Source of the DNA: Musa acuminata AAA Group
Taxonomy: Eukaryota > Streptophyta > Magnoliopsida > Zingiberales > Musaceae
Length of the DNA: 64,000 bases
Reading direction: 5' to 3'
Assembly (NCBI RefSeq): GCF_036884655.1
Contig: NC_088342.1
Span: forward strand, 14,246,501 to 14,310,500
Shown: positions 1 to 12,380 of the stretch, in pieces
Layout: each line of letters starts with the position of its first letter
Numbering within the stretch: position 1 is the stretch's first letter
Notes under the pieces: model-generated
Seen by the model: only the letters and a program-made list of their open reading frames with translations
What the model was told of the DNA's origin: nothing
The model's database searches: none
Position numbers and translations under genes: made by a program

Positions 1-3000
1 GAAGCTCCATAAGCAAGACGTTTAGCATAATCATTTGTGGTGTGCTGTTTTGCTGTGCCAGAAACAGCATCATGATGCTGAGCAATGCCCAAAGCATCTC
101 CCAAGCTGAAGGTAGATGAACCAGATAGTGTCCTCCCTCCCAAGAACTCAATTTGACGTGCTACCTATCAACAAATATATTGCATTTTAGCAAATAAGGA
201 ACAAGACCAGTTATCAAATATTATAAGCAGTGTAACCCAAGTAACCAGCCTACCTGATAATATCCACTCAGTGTGCGGACATAACGCTTGAATGTTGGTC
301 GGCTCGTGAAGTAACCAGTCCAATAAGCATTTTCTGAATCTGAATATCTGCAAGCAGTCGAGCAAGCTATTAATAACTTATAAGAATGTTAATTTTATTT
401 TATCAAAGTAATGAAGTGAGGATTGCATACGGGAAGTAGTCATCAGTTTTTAGTGGCCAAGTCTCATTTTCAGCATTTTTTGCATCAGTATAAATGGACG
501 GAGTAGAATATAGTGCATGGACACGACCATCCTGTAATATCAATATAACTCATAGTTTCATTAAACCAAATTGTCAGAAATCTAATTCTGACAGTTGGAC
601 CTATATAAACAAATGAGAAATTAGATAGATTTAAAAGAAAGATAAACCATACAATATAGGCCAGCTAGGAATGTTCCAGACACTTGATTAATCACTAAAG
701 TCAAGGTTTCAACACCTTATAACATATGTCATCCCTATGATCCCACATAGCTGAGCCATAAATTAACCATCAAAGTACTAGGATTTTGCCAAAAAGTAGA
801 TCATGTAAACAACAATCCTTGAACATCAATATATACATAGTTAATGACATGAATCACACAAGGATTACTTTTACCATTTTAAAATTGTTAGGAATAGCAT
901 GGTTGTTTAAGTTTGTGGGAACAGCATATATTTTTTAATTGTTTTAAAATTTTAATAATACAAAATATTTGTATTGCAACACAGTTACACAAATAGGATA
1001 CATGATACCTTTAGGAATGCTGCAGCATGGTTCACAAAGTACACATGCCAAAATTTTGACATAGTACAAATGCATAGGTTAAGAGATTTTGGGGGACTCC
1101 AATTTCATTGTAGTAAATATTTTGTTACATTTTATTGTTAGAACTATTATTCATTGTTTGATATACTTATAGAAGTAAAACATTAAATACCAAGCTTCTT
1201 TATATCATACCAACCCAAATTAAGTAACTTTTACTAGTAATCATTACAATGTAATTCTCAACACCCATATTTCAATTATTATCTTTTCTGTACAAATTGT
1301 GCCAATTGTGCACACTGAAATGTGTACTAAATTATTGAACCTGCAAAGCAACCAGGATTAACAGTTTAACAACAGCAACAAACAGAAAGAAGAAAAACAC
1401 AAATCAATTATTATCATGTCAATTTTGCAATAGTTTCTCCTTGACAAAGCAGTTAAACAAGGTGCCATCTTGAAACAATGTAGTGAAATGCCAATATGGT
1501 TTAGCTGTAAAATTTGTGTTGTTTGCTTAATTGTCTCCAGTATCACAGCACTTGCATAAGCTGAACAGTTAAGTGGAGGTAGCTCAAAACCTCTAATAGT
1601 TATACAATTTTCAGATGAAACACTGGAATGCTAATATAAGAAAATTAATGAATCAAGTATCAACTAGAAATGTATTCTCAAAACAATTAATTAATAAATA
1701 ATATAAAATTAGAGCAAATCTGAATTCTCAGTATTACAAAATATGCATGCTTATTTCTCACTGTCTTGAATAAAGAAATCACAGCATTTTTTACTAATTA
1801 ATGCAAGTTTGTTTATTGTTGATATCCTGAAAAAGTGCTTATATTGTAATTGTACCTTGTTGACATAATGGATCAGCTTGTCCATTTGCTTGAACCAAGA
1901 TTCTGCATACTGGTACTGAAAATCATCACCCATTGTCCACATTATATGATTTGTCCTTGTCACATTAGCCTAATACATGAATCTTGAGATCAGGATAATT
2001 AGAAATTAAGCAGATGAGAAAAATAATAGAAGATGCATACTTAATTAGAAACTAGAACTGTAAGAAAATAGGGAACCTAACTTTTCTTTTAGAAAATAGA
2101 AAATCTAAAATGAAGATTTTATAATGGGAAAAATGAAGTATCCTAGGTTACTTGAGTCATAGCAGCATCAATGAAGTCGTTTACACGTTCTTGTACATTG
2201 TAATCATAAAGAAGATGATCATCCTGCAACATTTCCACCAAATAATTAGAAATTACTATTTAACTATAAACTTCACTATGAAGTTCTTGGACCTGAAATT
2301 TCTTACCTGTACTGGCAAGGTATTTTGATCAGTAATATCAAAGCCAAATCCAGTTGGAGGACTATAATGAACCGGAAAGGCATTTGCAAAAATCTGGACC
2401 AATATTTATGTCAAGAAATGAGAACTTTCAAAAAAGAAAAAGGGGCAAGAAAAAGGAAGTTGACAACCTGCAAGGAAGGACCAAAAGTTCTTGACCCTTG
2501 CCATATAACTTCAAGAGATTTGTCCAACTTGCGTTTTTGTCTGTCTTGGTAATCAATTCTTGCAAAATGCATAGAATCAAAACCAAGCTGCAAATTTTGC
2601 ATAAGCATAATAAATAAAGTGTGATGATGACAGTACATAGTTTTATGTCACTAATAGTAAAGAAACTACAACTTCAAGTAGCAATTTCTAAAGTTCATAA
2701 CAATAACAAAATGAATTACTGATCTTTGTCTATGACAAATTACAGGATCAATTCTTTATTAGGTTATACTATCAACAGATTTTAGTAAGTGATGATCTCA
2801 AGCTCTAGAAAATATAGTCATTTTCCACAGCAAGCACCTAAAGAAATATCATTGGAGTAACCAATACTTGATAACTTTAACATCTTAGAAGGTGCAACAA
2901 CCAACATTTATTAAACTTTAACTAAATTGAGAGGGATAGATAGACAGAGAGCAAAGAGGTAGGGTTTTGCATCACCTCTGCCCCAAGCAAGTAAGCTTGT

Positions 3001-6000
3001 ACAGCAGAATGCCCAAAAGGATCAATCTGCCATCCAGCTCGAGGAACCTTGTTAAACTGCTTCTTAATCATCCAATGACCAAGAGTTGTTTGATCAATCA
3101 TATCAATGTAATGAACTGTGGCTTCATCATGCATACACCAGCCACCATTTCTGAATCAATAGAGTCTTAGAACATGAAAGTTGTAACTAGGATAATCAGA
3201 AGCAACACTTAAGTAATTAGTGCGTACATGAACTCTAACTGCCCAGAATCTACAAGCTTTCTCATCAGTTCTTGAGTCCTATCATTTTGCTCTATCCACC
3301 ATCTTTGGAAAAATGCCTGAAAAGGTGAAAGGCAAAGGAATAATTATCAGTCCTGAAACTTGGATGAATGCACAAGTACAAACCCAAATCTCTTGAAGTT
3401 GTGTTCAGTCAGAAATGGTATTTACATTGTTCTCTTTTATCTGAAAGGATCCTTGAACTTTAGTTAGATATTAGATCATCTAAGACATCATTACATAATC
3501 CAAAATGTGCTCAACATAAAATTTGACCAATAAGAAGTATCATTTATTTTAATTTTAAACAAGAATTTTCCACCCAGGTTTTTGAGCTGGGCATATTGAC
3601 TTTAGAATAAAGTATAATGCATCACCTTCAAACATATTTACATGTTTGGTTAGAAAAACTGATTTTGGCTGCAACTACCACCTTTAATGAACAAGTATAT
3701 ATCTGCATCCAGTAATTTATTGCTCACTAAATCCTCGCATGTGAAAAAAATTAATGAATAATTTCAAAAAGAAACAAGGAAGTCAGTTGCAAAATACCCT
3801 CTTACTCTTAGATGCTAACAAGTGAGGTCACCAAGAACAATTATGCTTGCCTAAGCGCTTGGGAAAGGCTTAAGTGCCTCAATTTGGATTCAGATGAATG
3901 CTTGCAACAGCACATGGCCCAGACGTATGCCTGAACCAGCTTGAGCCACTCGCATTGATTATAATTCGATCGAACTAGATAGGAGGCACCCACTTCCCCT
4001 CAAACGAGACTTATCCTTCTCTCCTCTAGAAAACCTAGCAATGAATTAGTGGTGTCTTCCTCCCGTGACACAAGCAAAGGTGGTCGTTGAGTGACCAACA
4101 AGTGGTCTCCTCTCACACGACGACCTTCGACAGCGTCTTCTTCTTGTGATAACTCTATCTCTCCTTCCCACCCATTGTTGCTCTCCCTCTTTCTCCTCCC
4201 CCTCCTTCACTGTCGTTGCTTGTCAAGCCTCCCCAACAGCCCCTCTCCCCTAACCAAGCCTCCTCGGACACTGATCTTGATCTATCTCAAGGAGAGGCTT
4301 AGTGAAATAGACATGTCTATGAAGATGTGGACTACTCACACCTAGACCCCTGGGCGATACATGTGCTACGATGGCTATGATAAAGGGTCATGATCCCATA
4401 AGGGTAAGCTAACCCAAAACCCCATCCTGAGGCTGAATTAAAGGTTAGACTTTGCCTACATGAAGCCAGAATCGCTAGTAATCATCGATCAGCCATAAAG
4501 CAGTGATTTAAAAAGCGCTAGGCATCAAAAGGCACCAAGGTTCAAAAACGCCCAAGGCGCTAGGCGCTCGCTCGAGCGAAGTGAGGCGCTAAAATATAAA
4601 AATATATAATATAATTAATAAATATATTTTTTAATTTTTTAAATAAAAATATGCTATTAAATTAATCTAATAAATACAAATACTATTACTAGTATACAGT
4701 TAACAGCATACAGTATACTATTAACAGTATATTGTATATTGTTAATAGTATACTATCGAAAGAGGAGAAGAGTGTAAGGGAAGAGTCGGAAGACCGAGGG
4801 TGTTGACTAAGAAGAGCGAGAGCGATGGCTACGAGTGACGATAGTGGCAGCGAAAGCAACGAGTAGCAGCAGCGACAGCGGGAGCGGCAAGCGGCAATAG
4901 TGGCACCGGCAACAGCGAGCAACGGGAGCGAGAGTGGAAGCAACGAGTGGAGACAGTGGCAATAGTAGCAGCGACAGCGGGAGCGGCGAGCGACGATAGT
5001 GGGAGTGACAGCGATAGCAGCGAGCGACAACAGCGAGAGCGGCGAGCGGCGACAGCAGCAACGACGACAGTCGCGTGAACGGCAAGCAGGGTTAGGGTTG
5101 GGGAAGTCACGCTGATATCAGTGCTTTAGTTGGTTCGATTGAACCAACTAAAGCACTGAAGACTGAACCAGACCTCAAACGCTGGTTTGGTCACCTGGTT
5201 TAACCCAGGCGCTCGCCCGAAGCTCCCGGCGCTTGGGCTCGGGAGAGCGCCCAAGCGGCGCCTCTTTGAAGCGCGCGTCTGGAAATGAAGCGAAGCGCTC
5301 GGGGCTCGCCTCGCCTCGCCCGAGCACCTAGGCAAGCGCCCGAGCGCCTTTTTAAATCACTACCATAAAGCGATGAATTTGTTCTCGGAACTTATACACA
5401 CTGCCCACTTTTTTCACAACACCCATCTCCTCTCCTTCCTCATCCTCCACCACCTCCACCTCCTCCTCCAACTACCTCATTCCTCCTATCGCCTCTCATT
5501 CACTTTGCTTCTTGCCCTCCCTCTTTCTCCCCCTCCACCATTGCTCCCCTCTATTTCCCTCATGTTGTTCCCTCTGTCTTTCTTCTCCCCTATTGTCGCC
5601 ACCCTCCCCCTCCTTCCCAATTGATAACCCCCCTCTCCAATGACTATTCTCCCAATCGACAAACTCCCCTTCTCCTTCTCTTTGCTTCTTCCTCTCTCCT
5701 TTCTTTCTCTTGAATGTTAAACATTGTTAATAATAGTCAACTTTTTGTCAATACGACCAATGAATTATTTAAAGCAAGGATTGAAATATCGTACCATGCC
5801 GAAGTTTCGACATTCGCTCGGTATAGTACGGTACTGTATTTCGAGCGGTATACCATTCGATGTATATATATACATATACATATATATACATACATATATA
5901 TACATATATAATAAAATAAAAATTCGACGATGTCATCTAGAAAAACGATATATAAAAGTAAAAAAATTATTTTATATATATATTTATATATAAATATTTT

Positions 6001-9000
6001 CATAAAAGGCAACGTTGAGTCGCCTCGACAATGGTTCACTTGAAGAGAAGTAAAAGCTGTGTATTGATCTACTCATTAATAGTGTGGTCCAAAATAATGC
6101 AAAATAACTAGGCAATGATCTCCTGATCAAGAAGTAACACGGACATCATCTTTTAATCCTATAACACAGCTTTTTGTGTTTTTTACTTTCTCGAGCCGAA
6201 TCATCGAGTCTGCAAACTAATTTTATTAAAATATTAATTAAATATAGATGAAAAAAAGCAAATGAGAACAAAAAAGAAATAAAGAAGAAAGAGTATCTTA
6301 TAAGTAGCAATAAGAGAAACTTCATCTCAATAACAAACTTTGAGAGATTGAAGTAACAAAATTATAAAAATCAAAGATCCCAAGGCAAGAGCTATATTTG
6401 TAAGATCAGCAAACCAGACTAACACCCATCTAGAATTTCATTAAGGTTCCTCAAAAGGCCACCCAAAAAACTCACATGCTGTAGCTACTTCCAAATGAAT
6501 CAATGTAGGAGCATGATTAAGCCATCACTAAATCATTACAACTTTAAGGGGAAGGAATAAAGGTGCCACAACTCCAATAGACATTAATGGAAGGAGTCAG
6601 TAGACATTGAAGAAGAATATGATAATTTGTCTCCAATGGCTTAGAGCAAAAGGAATACGTGACTTTATAAGCCAATCTTTCTAATTAACTTTCTTGGAAT
6701 TGACTATATTCTTAAAGGTCAACCACTTTAAAGGAATGCAAGTGGCTTATTAGATTTGTAGAGTGGATATAAGGAACGTCTAAAGTTGAGGAATATGTGT
6801 AAGGAAGCTATCAAAAACTACAAAATGTTCACTTCTAAACTGATAACACAAGTAGAATGACCAGGTTTAGATGTACTACCAAACATACCAATTAATGTGG
6901 ACTAAGTAGGGCCTCCTTCCCTTGGCACATAAATGCAGTTTGAAAGTCAGTGTCTTTCTGGGATCAAGCCATCAAGGTTTTAATAATTATCGGGTTGTTA
7001 CACACTGACCAATATTTAGGAATTTGATCAAGTACTTTTACACATTAGGTCAACACCAATACGTTATCGCTCATTTTTAATTTTTTTCTTTTATTTAATA
7101 ATACTTGGTACTTGGTAGTACAGGTTGGTAGATTACCTGGTGCAACGGTATCTTATTGATTCAATAGGTTATCGAGATCAGGCCAATACTTCATACTTTA
7201 ATTAGGATTGTTAATCAAATTTTGCAAGCAAAGGAGGCTTTGCCTACAAAAGAAGTATCTAACCAATCATTGTCCTTCCAATGCCTAATATGGAGTCAAC
7301 TAACAAGGATAAAACAACATGAGATTTTGAAAGCATGTCTGGATGTGTGTTATGCCCTTCTAGATAGTAGAAATGGAGGAACTAGCTAGGGAGTTATCCA
7401 AAAGAGGCTTCCTCTTATAGCATTTGAAGGAGATATGCCGCTTCCAAATTGACACAAAACCATAGAAAAACCTCCACCACCATTCATCTATCAAGGTCAA
7501 GTTGGAAATATTTTGAGTCAAAATATAAACCTCCACCCATGGTTTATCTTATCGACCGTCGGTATAGTATGTATCGAGTTGTACCGAGCCATACTAAGCA
7601 TACTAACATATGGTATATGGGGAATATCGATGTAATACCCATACCAGTTCTCGATCGGATTGGTACGTACCACCCATACCGAGCGGTACACCATGATACG
7701 GTAAACCTTGCCTCCACCATCATTTACACTTAAGCTCCTCCGATCCTTGCTTGTAGCCCCTAGATTTTTACATATCCTAAAGAATTATATAGGATCTTTA
7801 TTATAATTGATAATGGCCTGCTCTACACAAATTAATTATTGGCACTTACTGCATAAGTAGTACCAGATTTTTTTTTTATTAGTTAGATGGTCAGCTTAAC
7901 TCACTGTCACAGGTCAGGAGTTTCACGTAGCTTGCTTAACATGTCAACATCAAGCAGGGAGAGGATTAGTAGTACCAAAGAATATTTAATATGAAGCAAA
8001 TAATCTGCACTTGTCAAAATCCATGATTCGGAGCCAATGGGTCTGCTTTGTCAGCTTTCAAGGATTCCAAGTTTGTGTAATGCTTGGAACAAATTCAATT
8101 AAGCACAAAGACATTGCTACATGAAATATTTACAGTTGGGTATAAAAGCTCCTCCTCCTAAAGCAAATGCTAGAGAAGTTTTTCATCATGAAAGAACACA
8201 TACTAGAAACACTTCTCAGCATACTAGGACGAGGACTACCTACAAAAATAAGAGTTGTACATGTTGACTCTAATAAAGTTGAGCTCAATTAGAGAGGGGT
8301 CAATTAGCAACAATCAATCCTTGACTGTTTAATTGATCCATTTGGCTTGAAATTGACAACAAACATGTAGCAAAAACAGTGAATATTTGCCCTCTAGGAA
8401 TAATAATTTTTAGCAGTCTTAGTTATTGTACAGTGTTCTAATTTCACCTGGACTTTTCTCCATTTAGAAGATTAAATGTCATTTTGAAGTCTTGTGTACA
8501 AAATTATAATACATCAGAATGGCAAAAAAATTATGCATAGGAGAAAAGAACCAAAGCAACTAACAGCATCAACAAATGTGTGTTTTCTCTGTGACAGCGG
8601 TAATCAAGTCAAATAGAAACAGAAGTGGATCAATATCTGCACTTGTAATTACAAGGCAAATGATCATGTGTTCTTAGGCGTGCTTATACCTCCCACAAAA
8701 AGCATTTGCTGGAGAGAACCACATTAAATGGAAGAAGTCTATGTGTCACAGATAAGATGAAGAAATGCCGGAAGAAAATTGAGCCAACACATGGTACCGT
8801 TTTATACTTTATATTTTTCAGGGCAAAGTATCCCAAGAGTATATGACAAAGATATGACAATGAATATGAAAGATTTAAAACCAATAAAAGAGTTAACAAC
8901 GACCAAACACAGCATAAGCGCCTTTTACAAGAAGACTCCAAAAACATTCGTTAGCATTACAGAAATTAGTTATATGAGGCTTAACAGACCATTGATCTAA

Positions 9001-9734
9001 GCAGGTTCTTAATATAATACCAACAAAATAGAGTCCAACAAGATCATGTCATAAGAAAGTCTGCAAGTAACAAGACTAGAAAATTCATTCTCGCTTTACA
9101 TAACAACAACCGTCAAAATCATAAAACCAAATATGAAAAATGCAAAACCTGCTCAGCAAAGATAAACTTCCTGGTCGGATTCTTGAGCAACGCGTCCACC
9201 ACCGAGTCCAGCACATTCATAACACAAGCACCCTAATCACGTTCCATTTCAAAGGAAAGAAAGAATTAGAGCGGACCAGATTAAAGATTACTAAGTAAAG
9301 GTGCTTAAACTATGACTCAGACTATCTTGGCAACACATTATGTTGGAAAGAACAAGGAATTGGAGCAGAACGTCATTAAAGGTTATCAAGAAAATATTTG
9401 TACACTAAAATGCAGACTATCTTGGCAACACATTTTGTTGAAGGTTACCAAGAAAAAAATTTCCAATTAAAACCCAGAGAAACTTGGCGATTCGCCTCCG
9501 AAAAGAAGAGCTTAACACCTGGATGCTATTATTGGACCCGACGTAGTACTGATCGATCGTCTTGAGCCAGCCGACATCATCATGCGAGTGCGGCACCAGG
9601 TGCACGTTCAGCTTCCCAACCACGGTGCCACCGCTGGTGTTATAGGCAATGTATCCGCCCCGAGAGACTCCAGCGAGAGCAAGAATCATCAAGGAGACGC
9701 AAAGAAACACCGACGCTGTCGGAGGCCTCGCCAT
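1..9734 (-). CDS. Alpha-mannosidase, glycoside hydrolase family 38 (5' part, 11 exons)
   Basis: Vacuolar/lysosomal-type alpha-mannosidase, which removes alpha-linked mannose from N-glycans in vacuole or apoplast. Exons on the minus strand: 9734-9519, 9232-9149, 3316-3228, 3150-2976, 2587-2468, 2393-2307, 2223-2152, 1969-1856, 531-431, 347-254, 164 to beyond base 1. All introns are GT-AG and codon phase is kept across every junction, giving 438 codons of a family usually near 1000. The ATG at 9734 opens a hydrophobic signal peptide ([20 protein letters not shown]). Exon 1 carries HSHDDVGW (zinc ligands His and Asp), exon 4 [10 protein letters not shown] with the nucleophile Asp, and exon 11 QHHDAVSGT with another zinc-binding His. 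The open frame shows no break, so I expect a working gene whose C-terminal half lies left of the window. Intron 2 (9148-3317) is unusually long and full of repeats. The family call is firm; the subcellular site is inferred from the signal peptide and family. Confidence 0.93.
3317..4329. other. Intron 2 of the mannosidase gene, downstream part
   Basis: Non-coding intron sequence between exon 3 and the plastid-derived insert. The first 500 bases are AT-rich. From about 4080 to 4260 the plus strand becomes strongly pyrimidine-rich (CTCC runs). A similar pyrimidine-rich block lies beyond the plastid insert (about 5410-5700). The predicted reading frame in 4091-4345 is just this low-complexity sequence and is not called as a gene. 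Confidence 0.6.
4330..5410 (+). pseudogene. Nuclear plastid DNA fragment: 3' end of 16S rRNA, split by a hAT-like element
   Basis: The two flanks 4330-4500 and 5363-5410 read together as the 3' end of a plastid 16S rRNA: TGCTAC..ATGG, then AAAGGGTC..GATCCC, GAAGCC-GAATCGCTAGTAAT, CAGCCATA, and after the insertion GAATTTGTTCTCGG and ACACACTGCCC. The plastid rather than mitochondrial version is indicated by the AAAGGGTC-GATCCC and CAGCCATA segments. Against the conserved plastid sequence as I remember it, most differences are C-to-T or G-to-A transitions, the usual decay of methylated nuclear copies. It is an intronic relic, not a working rRNA. The left edge is uncertain by some tens of bases. 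Confidence 0.85.
4501..5362. mobile_element. Non-autonomous hAT-like DNA transposon (862 bp)
   Basis: Bounded by terminal inverted repeats of about 15 bases (CAGTGATTTAAAAAG at the left; TAGTGATTTAAAAAG as reverse complement at the right). It is flanked by an 8-bp direct repeat CCATAAAG at 4493-4500 and 5363-5370; with the next C this could be read as 9 bp. Eight-base duplications and CAGTG-type ends fit hAT. Subterminal regions are packed with GCGCT/AGGCGC motifs, as expected for transposase-binding repeats. The centre (about 4810-5090) is a GC-rich degenerate tandem of GCGACAGCGGGAGCGGC type. No transposase is present. It sits inside the plastid 16S relic. Confidence 0.85.
5862..5992. repeat. 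TATATACA-type microsatellite
   Basis: An imperfect run of TATATACA and TA units, with a short unique interruption at about 5912-5965. Low-complexity frames reading Tyr/Ile repeats on both strands come from it and are not genes. Confidence 0.85.
6590..6700 (-). pseudogene. Possible LINE remnant (RT zinc-binding domain)
   Basis: On the minus strand a short stretch reads [20 protein letters not shown], resembling the zf-RVT domain found downstream of reverse transcriptase in plant LINEs (a CxxC...HxLxQC pattern, here with the first Cys lost). Flanking frames are broken by stops. This is a weak call on one motif. No poly-A tail or target duplication was identified. Confidence 0.25.
7545..7710. 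repeat. GGTAC-rich dispersed repeat
   Basis: Dense in short palindromic steps (GGTAC, GTACC, CGAGCGGTA, ATACC). A related but shorter copy lies at about 5785-5865; both end in CGAGCGGTA-ACCAT. Neither encodes a credible protein. The family is reminiscent of repeats I associate with Zingiberales genomes, but that link is from memory. Confidence 0.55.
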
Positions 9735-12380
9735 CGCTGCTCACCGGATCGCGCCCAATGGGGGAGGAGGGGATAGGGGCGTTGGTGGTGAAAAAGACAA
9801 GGTGGGAGTGGAGGATGGGATTAGGAGATGCTCACTGCACGGAATCAAGATTAGAAAATTCTGCCGGTCTCTTTTGTTTTGACTCTTTGTCACCTTCCGA
9901 AGGGGATAAAACGAGGGGCGGGTTTTACGTTTCTTTCGAAAATTACATATATTTTCCTGATTTTAGTATATATATGATCGAGTTTAGTAAAATGCTTGTT
10001 GTAACCGCTTACAGCCCTTGATTCATGGAGCTAACTCAAACTATCTAGATGAGGATTTACCTGAGTTTTCTTTGGATCAAATGTTATCCTTTACTGAAGG
10101 GAAATATATTTTACGGCTTTACATATTTATCCTTTTGAAATAGCAAATTCGCTCGTTTAAATTTCAAATGTCTTCAAATATTTAAATATTTCACATACGC
10201 GCTCTCATTATCATTCATCAACTACAATCTATTATTAGTCTTAATAAATTATTTTAAAAATATATATTTCATTTATTTCTTTTATTAGTTATTTTTTTTT
10301 TAATTAACTCAAGTTTTAATGTCATTATGCTAATGACCAATATTAGCTAAAATGATATATCTTTATAGAAATATATATAATTTATTTTTACTATATTAGA
10401 ATCACCGATGATGGCAAAACCACATCTCCAAGCTTTGGAAAGAGCCTCCTTGGCTGAACCTCATGCCGGCCCGTCAATATGTCACTGCTAGTCTGTTTCA
10501 GACATTTATTGTCGGGCAGGAGATCGATTGGGACTCCAATCGAAGGTCATCCCGTTAATCTGTCATCCTATTAAATTACCAATGATGCGACTGCGATCAC
10601 GAGCAGAAGACTATCCCATGATTAACGGGATTACCTTCTTTTATCTTTTCCCATCTCGATATGTGAAACGGGAAGACTATCAGAAGACTAACGGGATGAT
10701 TAACGGAAAGATTAACGGGAAGACTAACGGGATGATTAACGAGATGACCTTCTTTTGTCGTTTCCCATCCCATGATTGTCGTTTCCCATTTAGTCATCCC
10801 ATGATTAACGGGATGATTAACGGGAAGACTATCATAAGACTATCCCATGATTAACGGGATGATTAACGGGAAGACTATCCCATGACTATCAGGATCCAAA
10901 GACTATCCCATGATTAATCTATCGTTTCCCATCTCGATAGAACACGTGCCCACGCTGAAATGTGAGCCAATCTTTTGTGAAAAATTGAGATGTTTGATGT
11001 ACGGTTCAATAGGGTAAATTTGATATTTTAAAAAATGATAAAGATTTCCATCCAATTCATAGCAATAAAGTTCTTTTATAAACCATATGTTAGTACGAAC
11101 ATTAGTGCACGTCAAATTGATCCAGCTTAATTTTATAAGAGTTGTCGAATTAAATCTTCTAGATGGTTTGATCATTTTCAAAATATTTTATTATAATCAT
11201 ATATTATAAAAAAATAATAAATCACGAGCCCAATGTATGGACATAACAAGATCGATACAGTGATACCATACCACCAACAACATTTTGTTAATACGTCGAG
11301 ACCACATGACCAACATCGAGACCACGTGTCATCCAACTTGTTGATGTCATATGGTTGATGACTCAGACCCACGTGATAGCTGTACTCAAGCCATGTCATC
11401 AACATAATAATTTGTCATGTCAATATCACATGACAAAATCCTTTATCTCGTTGAGTGGTATGCTAGAAACATATGGATCTCACATGGTATGCATATTGTT
11501 TTTCTAAAAATTCACCTTCTTTAGCTAACTTGTTACCCCCACCATTCGATCCATGCCGTGTTAAGAGATGATAAAATCCCAAGTTCAACATAAATTGATG
11601 GTAGATACATCCAAAATTAATATCCTAGGATTACATGAGCCTCACTTCATAAGGAAGTAATAGCACAAATCACCCACCGTAAAAAAGGGCTCATATGTGT
11701 ATCATAAGACACTAAATAGATATATCTAACTTATCTGACTAGTCTATTGACTTAAGTATTGAAGAAACATTATTGACAGTACCCTAATATAGTTATTACA
11801 AGATTTAAATGATAGATAGAGGAGATTAGCTTGAGACAAACTCGAGAAGTAGACCAGGTTGGATACGAGTCGGCTTTCACCTCAGACAACTAAAAATAGA
11901 CATAACAATTTAATACTAGAATGAGAATTAACCAAAATATCTCAAGGGAACTTCACTAGACCGTCTCGACTGAATTCTAAAGACTTGAACTCGAATGGGC
12001 CAAGCTCAACAGCTCCAAATGCACCATTATCGAATTCCCTAATCCCGATGATCCTAGGACCTAGGCAACTCGGGGTGTCGACCAGCGCCTGAACACTCCT
12101 CTCAAGATTCCCAATGTCACTCTCTTTCAGTGACTTTTCTAGGACTCAACCTTCAATCAACCACTTTCTCCCCAGTAATATGTTCCTTTAGCTTCCACAA
12201 TATAGTCTAAACTGAGACCTTACACACTCTAGTCCAATAAGTTTAGGTTTAATCAAGATAGTCTAAACTATAGTTTCATACCTTCTTTAGCTGGCCCAAT
12301 TAACCTAACAAACACAACCTACTCTATTCACTTCACAGTTCCTACCTCTAATCCCATCACTCATTCCATCTTCTAATTTT
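9735..12380. other. Upstream region of the mannosidase gene and intergenic DNA
   Basis: 9735-9900 should hold the 5' leader and core promoter of the mannosidase gene, but I see no clear TATA box at a convincing distance. 9900-10430 is AT-rich. 10590-10920 is a degenerate tandem repeat (separate entry). 11210-11430 repeats short CATGTCA/CACGTG-like words. 11500-12380 shows no gene; the later part may belong to the decayed gypsy element that follows. Confidence 0.5.
10590..10920. repeat. Degenerate tandem repeat built from GATTAACGGGA
   Basis: Repeats of GATTAACGGGATGATTAAC and GGGAAGACTATCCCATGATT words occur many times in both spacing orders, with partial inverted symmetry (CCCATGATTAACGGG). 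The sequence drifts between units of roughly 11-13 bases, and longer blocks (for example around 10620-10690 and 10745-10810) are repeated. Overlapping open frames are products of the repeat. Confidence 0.75.

Larger units (their letters stand above)
5411..9148. other. Rest of mannosidase intron 2: repeat-rich, no host exon seen
   Basis: About 3.7 kb of intron. It holds a TA/CA microsatellite (5862-5992), two GGTAC-type repeat segments (about 5785-5865 and 7545-7710), and weak traces of a LINE-like zinc-binding domain (about 6590-6700). I looked for a missing exon between exon 2 and exon 3 and found none. Joining the two gives FAEQ then AFFQRWW, the continuous family sequence, so the intron is real and not an annotation gap. 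Confidence 0.7.

Noticed and set aside
4091..4345. 84-codon plus-strand frame rich in Ser and Leu
   Set aside because: Pyrimidine-rich intron sequence reading into the plastid 16S relic; not a gene.
4689..5335. Open frames of up to 113 codons, rich in Ser, Arg and Leu, minus strand
   Set aside because: Products of the GC-rich tandem core of the hAT-like element. Three overlapping frames are all open, which is typical of low complexity.
9582..10021. Plus-strand frames opposite exon 1 of the mannosidase gene
   Set aside because: No domain. The minus-strand exon with signal peptide and HSHDDVGW explains the region.
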